Under the pieces are notes generated by a model. That model did not search any database and had not been told where the DNA came from. It saw only the letters and a list, made by a program, of their open reading frames with translations. Of a stretch of 64,000 bases of DNA, positions 10,550 through 17,979 are shown one piece after another. The stretch is taken from positions 186,001 to 250,000 of the forward strand of contig NZ_JPME01000008.1 in the NCBI RefSeq assembly GCF_000732605.1, written 5' to 3'. Position numbers and translations under genes: made by a program. Within the stretch, counting starts at the first letter, position 1; each line of letters opens with the position of its first letter. This DNA is from Lacrimispora celerecrescens (GTDB lineage: Bacteria; Bacillota; Clostridia; Lachnospirales; Lachnospiraceae).

Positions 10550-11722
10550 ATGACCCACGAAAAATTGATGAAAAAACCAGAACTCACCCAGGAAGAGGCA
10601 AATGCTGCACTACGTCTCGCCATCCGCCAGACAGAGAGCTGCCTTGGCGAATTTTCCCAGCAATTCAAATCCATATTCTCAGAAGGCGGCTTCTACTCTC
10701 CCGCCCCCAATGAGCAGTGGACCAATGGCTTCTGGACAGGCGAGCTATGGCTGGCCTATGAAAACAGCGGGGATGACCGCTTCCGTGAGGCTGCTGCCAA
10801 GCAGATAGACAGCTTTCTTACGCGCATCGAAACCGGAAACCGCACAGATACCCATGACCTGGGTTTTCTCTACTCCCTTTCCTGTGTGGCAGGCTATAAG
10901 CTTACTGGGAACCAGACTGCAAGAAAGGCGGCGCTGCTGGCAGCCGACCGCTTAAAGTCCCGGTTCCATCAGAAAGGCCGTTTTATCCAGGCCTGGGGCT
11001 CCTTAGAAAATCGGAATAATTACCGGCTGATCATCGACTGCCTGCTAAACCTGCCGTTACTGTATTGGGCCACAGAAGAAACCGGCCTTCCTGAATACGC
11101 CGATGTGGCCAGGGCCCACCTGGAAACTGCTTTAAGCGTCATCATCCGCCCCGACTATTCCACTTACCACACCTATTACTTTGACCCTGATACCGGAATA
11201 CCCTTAAGGGGCGTCACCCACCAAGGCTACTCGGCGGATTCCGCCTGGGCCAGAGGCCAGTCCTGGGGTGTCTATGGCCTGGCCCTAAGCTATCGTTATA
11301 CGAAAGACCCCAAGTATCTGGAAGACTTTAAGCATGTGACCGATTATTTCATCTCCCACCTTCCGGAAAATCTGATTCCTTATTGGGATTTTATTTTTGA
11401 AGAAGGCAGTGAGGAACCATGGGATTCCTCTGCCTCCGCCATCGCCATCTGCGGCATCCTGGAGATGTGTAAGTATTTACCGGAAGCAGAAGCCGCCCCT
11501 TATCTGGCCGCCGCCAAACGGATGATGAAGGCTCTGGTGGACCTTTGCGCCGTCACTTCACCGGAGATTTCCAATGGCCAGCTGCTTCACGGCGTTTACG
11601 GAAAGAAAACCCCTTATAACGACTGTATCGATCACGGCATTGACGAATGCAATCTCTGGGGCGATTACTACTATGTTGAAGCCCTGACCCGCATGACTAA
11701 GGACTGGAATCCTTACTGGTAG
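10550..11722 (+). CDS. Unsaturated glucuronyl hydrolase (GH88)
   Basis: A 390-residue (alpha/alpha)6-barrel enzyme. GH88 hydrates the 4,5 double bond of unsaturated uronic acids left by lyases, releasing the sugar. Visible family motifs are FWTGELWLAYE near residue 63, the aspartate motif THDLGFLYSL near residue 100 and ARGQSWGVYGLALSYRY near residue 235. GAGGAAAC precedes the ATG at 10550. It sits between a lyase and a sulfatase with short spacing, so it completes the breakdown of disaccharides inside the cell. No signal peptide. Confidence 0.92.
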   Translation: MTHEKLMKKPELTQEEANAALRLAIRQTESCLGEFSQQFKSIFSEGGFYSPAPNEQWTNGFWTGELWLAYENSGDDRFREAAAKQIDSFLTRIETGNRTDTHDLGFLYSLSCVAGYKLTGNQTARKAALLAADRLKSRFHQKGRFIQAWGSLENRNNYRLIIDCLLNLPLLYWATEETGLPEYADVARAHLETALSVIIRPDYSTYHTYYFDPDTGIPLRGVTHQGYSADSAWARGQSWGVYGLALSYRYTKDPKYLEDFKHVTDYFISHLPENLIPYWDFIFEEGSEEPWDSSASAIAICGILEMCKYLPEAEAAPYLAAAKRMMKALVDLCAVTSPEISNGQLLHGVYGKKTPYNDCIDHGIDECNLWGDYYYVEALTRMTKDWNPYW

Positions 11723-11731
11723 GAGGCTGCT

Positions 11732-13165
11732 ATGAATGTTATCACCATTTTGTCAGACGAACATTCCTATGAGATGATGCACTTTATCAATCACTCCCTT
11801 TTACGGACCCCGAACTTGGACCGGCTGGCCGGTGAAGGCATCGTCTTTGACAGCTTTTACTCCACCTGCCCGGTGTGCGCACCGGCCAGGGCCAGCTTCT
11901 TTACCGGAGATTACGTGCATCAGCTTGGAACCTGGGACAATTCCACTCCCTACGACGGGACCGTGGAGGGTATTTCCCACCACGCGGTGAGAAACGGACG
12001 CTCCTTCGCCTGTATCGGCAAGACCCATTTCCATCACGAAGGCAGCTATGAATTTACTTTTGAGTCATTGGCCGGCTACATGCACAAACCTGATATCGGC
12101 TGCTATTACAGGGATCAGAAGATCGGAAGGATAGGGGCCGAAAAGCGCTTTGAACGGATCGGTATCAAGACCGAAGAAAGCTTTGACGATCGGGTTCTGG
12201 CTGAAAGCCTGTCCTGGCTGGAGGCGCATCGGGATGAAGAAAATTTCATGCTTTATATCGGCTTTTTGGATCCTCACTTTCCGTTTTATGTAAAACAGGA
12301 ACACTGGGACTACTATAATTCCCGGATCACGGAAATCCCCGATGAACTGCGTCCCCCCTTTACGTCCCTTAATCCTTCCCTGGAATGGATGCGCACTTAT
12401 TTTAAGTGTGAGCAGGTTCCCGAAGAAACCATCCGCAGAGTCCTGGTGGGGTATCACTGTGCCATAGAAGAGCTTGATGAGCGCCTGGGCATCCTCTTAG
12501 ACGCCGTCGACCGTCTTGGTCTGCGTGACAATACGGCAGTCTGCTATTCCAGCGACCACGGCGAACAGCTGGGCTATCACGGGATGTGGTGGAAATGCTG
12601 CATGTTCGAGCAGTCTGCTCATATCCCGCTGATCCTACGGGTTCCAGGAATCACGGCGAAGCGCATACCCACGCCAGCCAGCCTGGCAGACCTTTATCCT
12701 ACATTTTGTGATTTGTTAGACATTCCGCAGCCTAAAGCGATCGCCGGACATAGCCTCATGAAACTAATCATAGACGGCATAGACCCGGACCGGCCGGATT
12801 TCGCTTTCAGCGAATATCACGCCCATGGCATCCCGGACGGGATGTTCATGATCCGCTGGGGACGGTATAAATACGTATTTTACTGCAATGACAGCCCTCA
12901 GATGTTTGATTTGGAAGAAGACCCGGGTGAACATGAAAATATTCTGGAAACCCGCTTCAATGACCCGGAGGTCCAAAGAGTATTGGACAGCTGCCACAGC
13001 CGTCTTCTCTCCGTTTGCGATCCCCATGAAGTCAATGCCCGGGCAAAGGAATTTCAAGAACGTATGAAAAAGGAAATGGGACTAGAAGATTATGCTTCCG
13101 AAAAGGGGCAGTGGGTGCCTCACCCGGAAGCCATTGTTGCGACAAAAAATGAGGTTATTGAATAA
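11732..13165 (+). CDS. Sulfatase (CxPxR type)
   Basis: An intact 477-residue type I sulfatase. C49 in CAPAR is the formylglycine precursor; ITILSDEH at the start and SSDHGEQLGYHG near residue 270 supply metal ligands. The ATG follows GGAGG by 6 bases, nine bases after the GH88 stop. No signal peptide, so it likely desulfates imported mono- or disaccharides. In an anaerobe, activation needs a radical-SAM maturase (anSME), which is not in this window. The enzyme differs clearly from the first sulfatase, so it probably removes sulfate at another position. Confidence 0.92.
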   Translation: MNVITILSDEHSYEMMHFINHSLLRTPNLDRLAGEGIVFDSFYSTCPVCAPARASFFTGDYVHQLGTWDNSTPYDGTVEGISHHAVRNGRSFACIGKTHFHHEGSYEFTFESLAGYMHKPDIGCYYRDQKIGRIGAEKRFERIGIKTEESFDDRVLAESLSWLEAHRDEENFMLYIGFLDPHFPFYVKQEHWDYYNSRITEIPDELRPPFTSLNPSLEWMRTYFKCEQVPEETIRRVLVGYHCAIEELDERLGILLDAVDRLGLRDNTAVCYSSDHGEQLGYHGMWWKCCMFEQSAHIPLILRVPGITAKRIPTPASLADLYPTFCDLLDIPQPKAIAGHSLMKLIIDGIDPDRPDFAFSEYHAHGIPDGMFMIRWGRYKYVFYCNDSPQMFDLEEDPGEHENILETRFNDPEVQRVLDSCHSRLLSVCDPHEVNARAKEFQERMKKEMGLEDYASEKGQWVPHPEAIVATKNEVIE

Positions 13166-13186
13166 GAATAAGAAAGGATTTCAACT

Positions 13187-14677
13187 ATGAACATATACTG
13201 GGGTGACATTCACAACCACTGCGGCATCACCTACGGCTACGGCTCCCTTCAAAACGCCCTGGCAGCCGCCGCAAACCACCTGGACTTCTGTGCAATCACA
13301 GGCCACGCCATGTGGCCAGACATGCATGAACGGACAGAGGATACCGCCTTTGTCGTAGATTTCCACAACAGAGGCTTTCAAAAGCTTCGGGACCACTGGC
13401 CAGAAGTAAACGGCGCTATGGCTGCCGCCAATTCAGACCGCCTGGTGACCTTTCAGGCCTATGAAATGCATTCCTCTCATTACGGAGACCATCATCTGGT
13501 GAGCCCGGATGACGCACTTCCTCTGATTTACCGGGATTCACCCAGAGAGCTTAAGGAGGACTGCGGCTGCCGCTCCCTTACAGTAGCCCATCACATCGGT
13601 TACACGCCCGGCTACCGCGGCATCAACTGGGATGAATATGACGAAACCGTCACTCCCCTGGTTGAGGTATGCTCCAAGCACGGCTGTGCTATGAGCGAAA
13701 CTGCTGCCTATCCCTATTATCACAACATGGGACCCAGGGACAGCCGGAACACCGTTTACGAGGGGCTAAAAAAGGGGTACCGCTTCGGCTTTGTCGGTTC
13801 CACAGACCATCACGCTGGCTATCCGGGCTCCTACGGAGACGGCAAGCTGGCGGTGCTTGCAGAGAAAAAGGACAGGGAAAGCATCTGGGGCGCCTTGGTA
13901 AACCGCAGGACCTATGCCGTAACCGGCGACCGGATCCGATGCGCCTTTGACGTTAACGGTGCCGTCATGGGCTCTATCGTAAACCATACTTCCTCCGCCA
14001 GAGAAATCCATTATGCAGTAGAAGCCTGCTACCCCATTGACAAAATCGTAATCTACCGTAATTTGGAGCCTATCCGCATCGTAGAGGGCCTCCTCTTAAA
14101 GCCCCAGGCCGCAGACCGCCGCTACAAGGTACGGGTTGAAACCGGCTGGGGAAACAACGCAGACTCCTTATACCGCTTTGATTGTTCTGCCGATATTGAG
14201 AATGGCCGTCTTCTTGGCATAGAGCCCTGCTTCAGGGGACGCAGCGTTCTGGCCCCTTCTGCCGAAGACAATGCCTCTCAGGATGATATCAATCAGATCG
14301 ACAACCAGATCCTTCACTGTGGGGAAACAGACGCCGCCTGGCGGTGTGAGACAGTTAAGAATCTTTCTACGCTCCATCCCCAGACCTGTGCCGTCGTCCT
14401 GGAGATCGAGGGAACACCGGATACAAAGGTCCGTCTTTCTATTAACGGTCAGGAAACCTCCCACACAGTAATGGAGCTCATGGCCGCAGGATATAGTTCT
14501 CATATGAAGCCATACCACAGCCAGGCCTACAAGATCCATACGGCCATCAGCACTTCCCAGTACATGGCAGATGATACGTTTACAGACATGGCATCAGGCC
14601 CCAGGGACTTTTACCACATGGAAGTATCACAGCAAAATGGGCACTGGGCTTATGTGACTCCGGTTTATTTTCAATAA
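13187..14677 (+). CDS. PHP-like metal-dependent hydrolase of unknown substrate
   Basis: A 496-residue protein starting with YWGDIHNHCGITYGYGS, the HxH motif of PHP/DUF3604-type metal hydrolases. Further conserved histidines are AITGHAMW near residue 40, VAHHIGY near residue 128 and STDHHAGY near residue 205, together a plausible polynuclear metal site. The C-terminal part (about 240-496) is beta-rich and not recognised. AAAGGA lies before the ATG, 21 bases after the sulfatase stop, so it belongs to the glycosaminoglycan operon. No reaction can be assigned; phosphoester, sulfate-ester, lactone or amide hydrolysis are all possible. Identification as PHP-like rests on the histidine pattern. Confidence 0.72.
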   Translation: MNIYWGDIHNHCGITYGYGSLQNALAAAANHLDFCAITGHAMWPDMHERTEDTAFVVDFHNRGFQKLRDHWPEVNGAMAAANSDRLVTFQAYEMHSSHYGDHHLVSPDDALPLIYRDSPRELKEDCGCRSLTVAHHIGYTPGYRGINWDEYDETVTPLVEVCSKHGCAMSETAAYPYYHNMGPRDSRNTVYEGLKKGYRFGFVGSTDHHAGYPGSYGDGKLAVLAEKKDRESIWGALVNRRTYAVTGDRIRCAFDVNGAVMGSIVNHTSSAREIHYAVEACYPIDKIVIYRNLEPIRIVEGLLLKPQAADRRYKVRVETGWGNNADSLYRFDCSADIENGRLLGIEPCFRGRSVLAPSAEDNASQDDINQIDNQILHCGETDAAWRCETVKNLSTLHPQTCAVVLEIEGTPDTKVRLSINGQETSHTVMELMAAGYSSHMKPYHSQAYKIHTAISTSQYMADDTFTDMASGPRDFYHMEVSQQNGHWAYVTPVYFQ

Positions 14678-14685
14678 ATAATTTT

Positions 14686-14737
14686 GGGGGGCTAAAAGCT
14701 GCGAAATCACTTACAGAATTTCGCGGCCAGAAGCCCC
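14686..14737 (+). terminator. Two-part hairpin at the end of the lyase operon
   Basis: An outer stem GGGGCT/AGCCCC encloses an inner stem GCTGCGAAAT/ATTTCGCGGC. It lies just after the last gene of the operon. There is no T-run, so it may be a transcript-end stabiliser or a factor-dependent stop site, not a classic terminator. Confidence 0.4.
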
Positions 14738-14814
14738 TGAAACAGTGGGCTGTACGGCAGAAATGCCTACACTGCTGCTGTGTATTTCGACCTGACCGGC
14801 GACAGATCCTCTTT

Positions 14815-15609
14815 TCAGTCTCTTTCTCTTAAATATTCCTCAAGGCAGAGGTTTTGATCATTCATTTCAGTGGCGGCCTCAATCCCTACATAGCGATAAT
14901 GCCAAGGCTCATTGCTGACACCTGTAATTTCTGTTTTACTTGGCGGATAGCGGAGGATAAATCCAAATCGGTAACCGTTTTGTTTCAGCCATTTATAAAC
15001 TTCACTTCCGTTTGATTTAACCCCATCCGCATTGATATCCACTGCAATTCCCAACTGATGCTCGCTTGTACCAGGTATGGCAACCCATGTTTCCGCTTCG
15101 GCTTTTGCCTGTGAGACAGTATATCCTTCCGCTTGATAAGTGGCAATTTTTTCTTCCATCAGGCTCTGCTGTTTCTCAGCCGTTCGGTATCCTGAAGCGA
15201 CCACGGGATAAACACCGTCAGCCCTTGCGGCATCAAACATGTTCTGAAGTGCTGGGTATATCCGTGTATCAACAGCTTGTCCATTGGATAATTCGGTCAA
15301 ATCTATGTCGTAATCCTCCGGAATCGCATTCCAGCGATTGACTAAAATCAGGCACCACGAAGTCTCATCATTATTGTTTTTTTCGATACTGGCTGAACTA
15401 ACGTTGGAATTGCCCGTCCCAACGGATAAAATGGGTTCGGGCGAAACTTCTTTCAAGTTTAAACCATTGATGCAGTACCAAAGCAGGCCGATGACTGCTG
15501 CCACTGAGATGAGCCGCAATATCATATGGTTCTTTCTCTTGCGTGAACGTTGTTTCAATGTTCTTTTCCTTTCATAGCCGCTAGAATTATTATTGCAATT
15601 AACCATCAT
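14815..15609 (-). CDS. vanY: D-alanyl-D-alanine carboxypeptidase, VanY family
   Basis: A 264-residue M15B zinc peptidase. It has a lysine/arginine-rich N-terminus, one transmembrane anchor at about residues 30-48, a spacer, and a catalytic domain with VASGYRTAEKQ, TSEHQLGIAVDIN and EPWHYRYVG, which hold the zinc ligands H, D and H. The family trims the terminal D-Ala from peptidoglycan precursors, lowering vancomycin binding sites. The start at 15609 follows GAAAGGAAAG; a TTG seven codons earlier is less likely. It lies downstream of vanR-vanS but behind a terminator-like hairpin. Confidence 0.88.
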   Translation of the reverse strand: MMVNCNNNSSGYERKRTLKQRSRKRKNHMILRLISVAAVIGLLWYCINGLNLKEVSPEPILSVGTGNSNVSSASIEKNNNDETSWCLILVNRWNAIPEDYDIDLTELSNGQAVDTRIYPALQNMFDAARADGVYPVVASGYRTAEKQQSLMEEKIATYQAEGYTVSQAKAEAETWVAIPGTSEHQLGIAVDINADGVKSNGSEVYKWLKQNGYRFGFILRYPPSKTEITGVSNEPWHYRYVGIEAATEMNDQNLCLEEYLRERD

Positions 15610-15641
15610 AATTAAGTTCTTTCCTTTCAATGAATCGGATG

Positions 15642-15683
15642 CAAAAAGCTCCTGCTGGTAAATATCTTACCAAACAGGAGCTT
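15642..15683 (-). terminator. Rho-independent terminator/attenuator between vanS and vanY
   Basis: On the minus strand AAGCTCCTG and CAGGAGCTT arms with an inner GGTAA/TTACC pair are followed by a short T-run. It falls between vanS and vanY. It could end the vanRS transcript or limit read-through into vanY. Confidence 0.65.
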
Positions 15684-15746
15684 CCTGTATTTTAATATGG
15701 AGTTGTTTAATTCCTAAGAAAAGCCTAATATCTGATTGATATCTTA

Positions 15747-16880
15747 CTAATTCATAACCGGAAGAGATACCGTAAAAGCAGTAATACCGTTTTTGCTTTC
15801 CGCCGTTATCATTCCTTCGTGCATGGTTATGATTTCTTTTGCAATAGCCAATCCCAAACCAGCTCCACCCGTATTCGAGGCGCGGGCTTTGTCCAGTCGG
15901 TAAAATTTCTCAAAAATAGAGGATAACTCTTCCGCAGGGATTGTGGTTCCCTGATTTCGAAACGTAATCACCACCTGACGATTCCATTCGCCCGCGGAAA
16001 TGGAGATTTCCGAATGGGGATTGCTGTACGCCACCGCGTTTTTTAAAATGTTATTGAACACACGCGCCAACTGTGCGGGATCTCCATAAACGGTCAGGTT
16101 TTCATCCGCTTGGACCGCTATGGTATTTCCCTTAGGGGCGAGAACCGGATAAAATTCGTCCGCCATTTGAACCAGCATATAGTATAAATCAACTACTTGT
16201 TTTTCAAGTTTGATCTGCTGCGAGTTATAACGGGTGATCTCGAAGAACTCATTTACCAGATTTTCCAGCCGGTATGCTTTCTCCAATGTAATATGGACAT
16301 ATTTTGCCCTTTGCTCCAACGGCATGTCCGGAGCCTCGTCCAACAGACTTAGATAACCAATCACAGATGTGAGCGGCGTCCGTATATCGTGAGCCAGATA
16401 CATGATGAGGTCGTTTTTCCTCTGCTCTGCTTCCTGGGCACGGTAAGCACGATCAGCCAAAGTCTTACGGACCGTGTTCAGCTTCTCTTCAATAGCGGCC
16501 ATTTCAGGAACAAGTTGGATGAACTCATCCTGTTCTGATACCAATTCATCAATCCCACGATTAATTATATCAAAATACCGGGTGAACCGATGGAGAAATA
16601 TGAACAGTAACAGAAAAAATACGATAAGCGCAGCACCGAGGAAAAAAAGTCCAAAATTATAGCGGAACACATAGTGATAGGTGGTAAATGCTTCTTCTTG
16701 CGTCATGTGCAAGAACCTTTGGAAAAATTTTACCAGAAGGTTGCCTACTTTGCCTTTCCAAACCATCATATAGATGACTACAATCACTGAAAATGAAATA
16801 ACAGCCATAATAATTAGCTGCCAAAGCATCTTTTGCCTGAACTTTCTGTATCCAGATGCTTCCTGCAAATTATAGTTCAA
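15747..16880 (-). CDS. vanS: Sensor histidine kinase, VanS-like
   Basis: About 377 residues. Two transmembrane segments (about 20-42 and 80-105) flank a short external loop, then comes a linker, the H-box MYLAHDIRTPLTSVIGYL and an ATPase domain with N-box ILKNAVAYSNPHS and G-box GGAGLGLAIAKEI. The start is unsure: a TTG at 16880 overlaps the vanR stop by 11 bases and gives a VanS-like N-terminus, while an ATG at 16949 would overlap by 80 bases. It should phosphorylate the adjacent VanR-like regulator in response to a cell-wall signal. Confidence 0.88.
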   Translation of the reverse strand: MNYNLQEASGYRKFRQKMLWQLIIMAVISFSVIVVIYMMVWKGKVGNLLVKFFQRFLHMTQEEAFTTYHYVFRYNFGLFFLGAALIVFFLLLFIFLHRFTRYFDIINRGIDELVSEQDEFIQLVPEMAAIEEKLNTVRKTLADRAYRAQEAEQRKNDLIMYLAHDIRTPLTSVIGYLSLLDEAPDMPLEQRAKYVHITLEKAYRLENLVNEFFEITRYNSQQIKLEKQVVDLYYMLVQMADEFYPVLAPKGNTIAVQADENLTVYGDPAQLARVFNNILKNAVAYSNPHSEISISAGEWNRQVVITFRNQGTTIPAEELSSIFEKFYRLDKARASNTGGAGLGLAIAKEIITMHEGMITAESKNGITAFTVSLPVMN

Positions 16881-17571
16881 TTTTATACCCCACTCCCCAG
16901 ATTGTCTTGATGTATTGTGGATTCTCCACCGTATCCCCCATTTTTTCACGTAAATGGCGGATATGGACGGTTATAGTGTTATTGCTTTTCGTGTAATACT
17001 CGTCTTTCCAAATTTCGCGAAAAAGATTTTCTGCGCTAACCACTTTTCCCTTTCGTTCTAAAAGAATACGAAGAATGGAAAACTCGGTGGGCGTAAGGTC
17101 CAGTGGTTTTTCATTCAAAAGGCATTCATGGGTGCTGCTATTTAACACCAAACCGGAATGTACGATGAAACTTTCTTCGGTTGTATTGGCCTGAACTGAA
17201 TTATACTTTTTATAGCGCCGAAGCTGTGCCTTTACCCGGGCTACCAGCTCCAACGGACGAAATGGTTTTGTAATATAATCATCAGCACCCAGGGTGAGCC
17301 CGGTAATCTTATCAATCTCCTGGTCTTTGGCTGTCAGCATGATGATGGGGTAGGCATGCTTCTCTCGAATCTTCTGGCAGAGTGCAAAACCGCTCATATC
17401 TGGCAGCATGATGTCCAAAATAGCAATATCAAGCTCCGTAGTCTCAATGCAAGCAAGAGCCTCTTTTGCGGTATAAAACTTAAAGACCGAATAATTTTCA
17501 TTTTGTAAATAGAGTTCTACCAAATCTGAAATCTCGTGCTCGTCATCTACGACAAGTATCTTTTCCTGCAT
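16870..17571 (-). CDS. vanR: Response regulator, VanR-like (OmpR family)
   Basis: A 233-residue regulator with an N-terminal receiver domain (acidic pocket D9-D10, phospho-acceptor D53 in AILDIMLPD, conserved T and K in MLTAKDQE and TKPFRP) and a C-terminal winged-helix DNA-binding domain (ending TIWGVGYKIEL). The start at 17571 gives the standard MQEKILVVDDE N-terminus and follows AAAGGA. It is first in the vanR-vanS-vanY run. Confidence 0.92.
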   Translation of the reverse strand: MQEKILVVDDEHEISDLVELYLQNENYSVFKFYTAKEALACIETTELDIAILDIMLPDMSGFALCQKIREKHAYPIIMLTAKDQEIDKITGLTLGADDYITKPFRPLELVARVKAQLRRYKKYNSVQANTTEESFIVHSGLVLNSSTHECLLNEKPLDLTPTEFSILRILLERKGKVVSAENLFREIWKDEYYTKSNNTITVHIRHLREKMGDTVENPQYIKTIWGVGYKIEL

Positions 17572-17979
17572 AGATTTTAATTCCTTTCCCTGAACGTCAG
17601 TTATGTATGATTTTACCATTTTGCATGGGGTTTATTTTGATTATTTTCATGATAAATCATTAATATTTTCTTAAGACTATCGTTTGGATTTGAACTTAGG
17701 CGCATATGAACGTATTATTCCCATGTGCATTGTGTATCATGCTTTTATTGACAAAATGTTTCTATTAAGTGTTTTTGAATAACATATTCGTCAGATACCG
17801 TTTTATATAGGTTCTGTAGGTTGGTGTTATTTTATTGGGAGTTCGCAGAAAAGCACAGAGTCCAATAAAAAAAACTACTAACCAAAATACTGAAAGTTAA
17901 TAGTTTTTCTTATACATATATATTATTTGATAAGTATTTTGCTATTTCACTTATCTGCTACTAATTTAAAAAATCTTAT
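17572..17979. other. Intergenic region between vanR and the mannoside operon
   Basis: About 400 AT-rich bases. It must hold the vanR promoter (leftward) but I cannot point to a canonical -35/-10 pair. Near its right side lies the terminator of the mannoside operon. No reading frame of note. Confidence 0.5.
17861..17908 (-). terminator. Rho-independent terminator of the mannoside operon
   Basis: On the minus strand AAAAACTATTAAC pairs with GTTAGTAGTTTTT (one T-G wobble) around a 13-base loop, followed by a run of Ts. It lies 70 bases after the beta-mannosidase stop. Confidence 0.8.

Noticed and set aside
14815-17571. A full vancomycin-resistance cluster
   Set aside because: Only regulator, sensor and carboxypeptidase are present; no vanH, ligase, vanX or racemase gene is seen on either side.
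17572-17979. A VanR-controlled promoter with defined binding repeats
   Set aside because: The region is AT-rich and several TAAAAT/TATTAAT stretches occur, but no convincing -35/-10 pair or direct repeat could be fixed.
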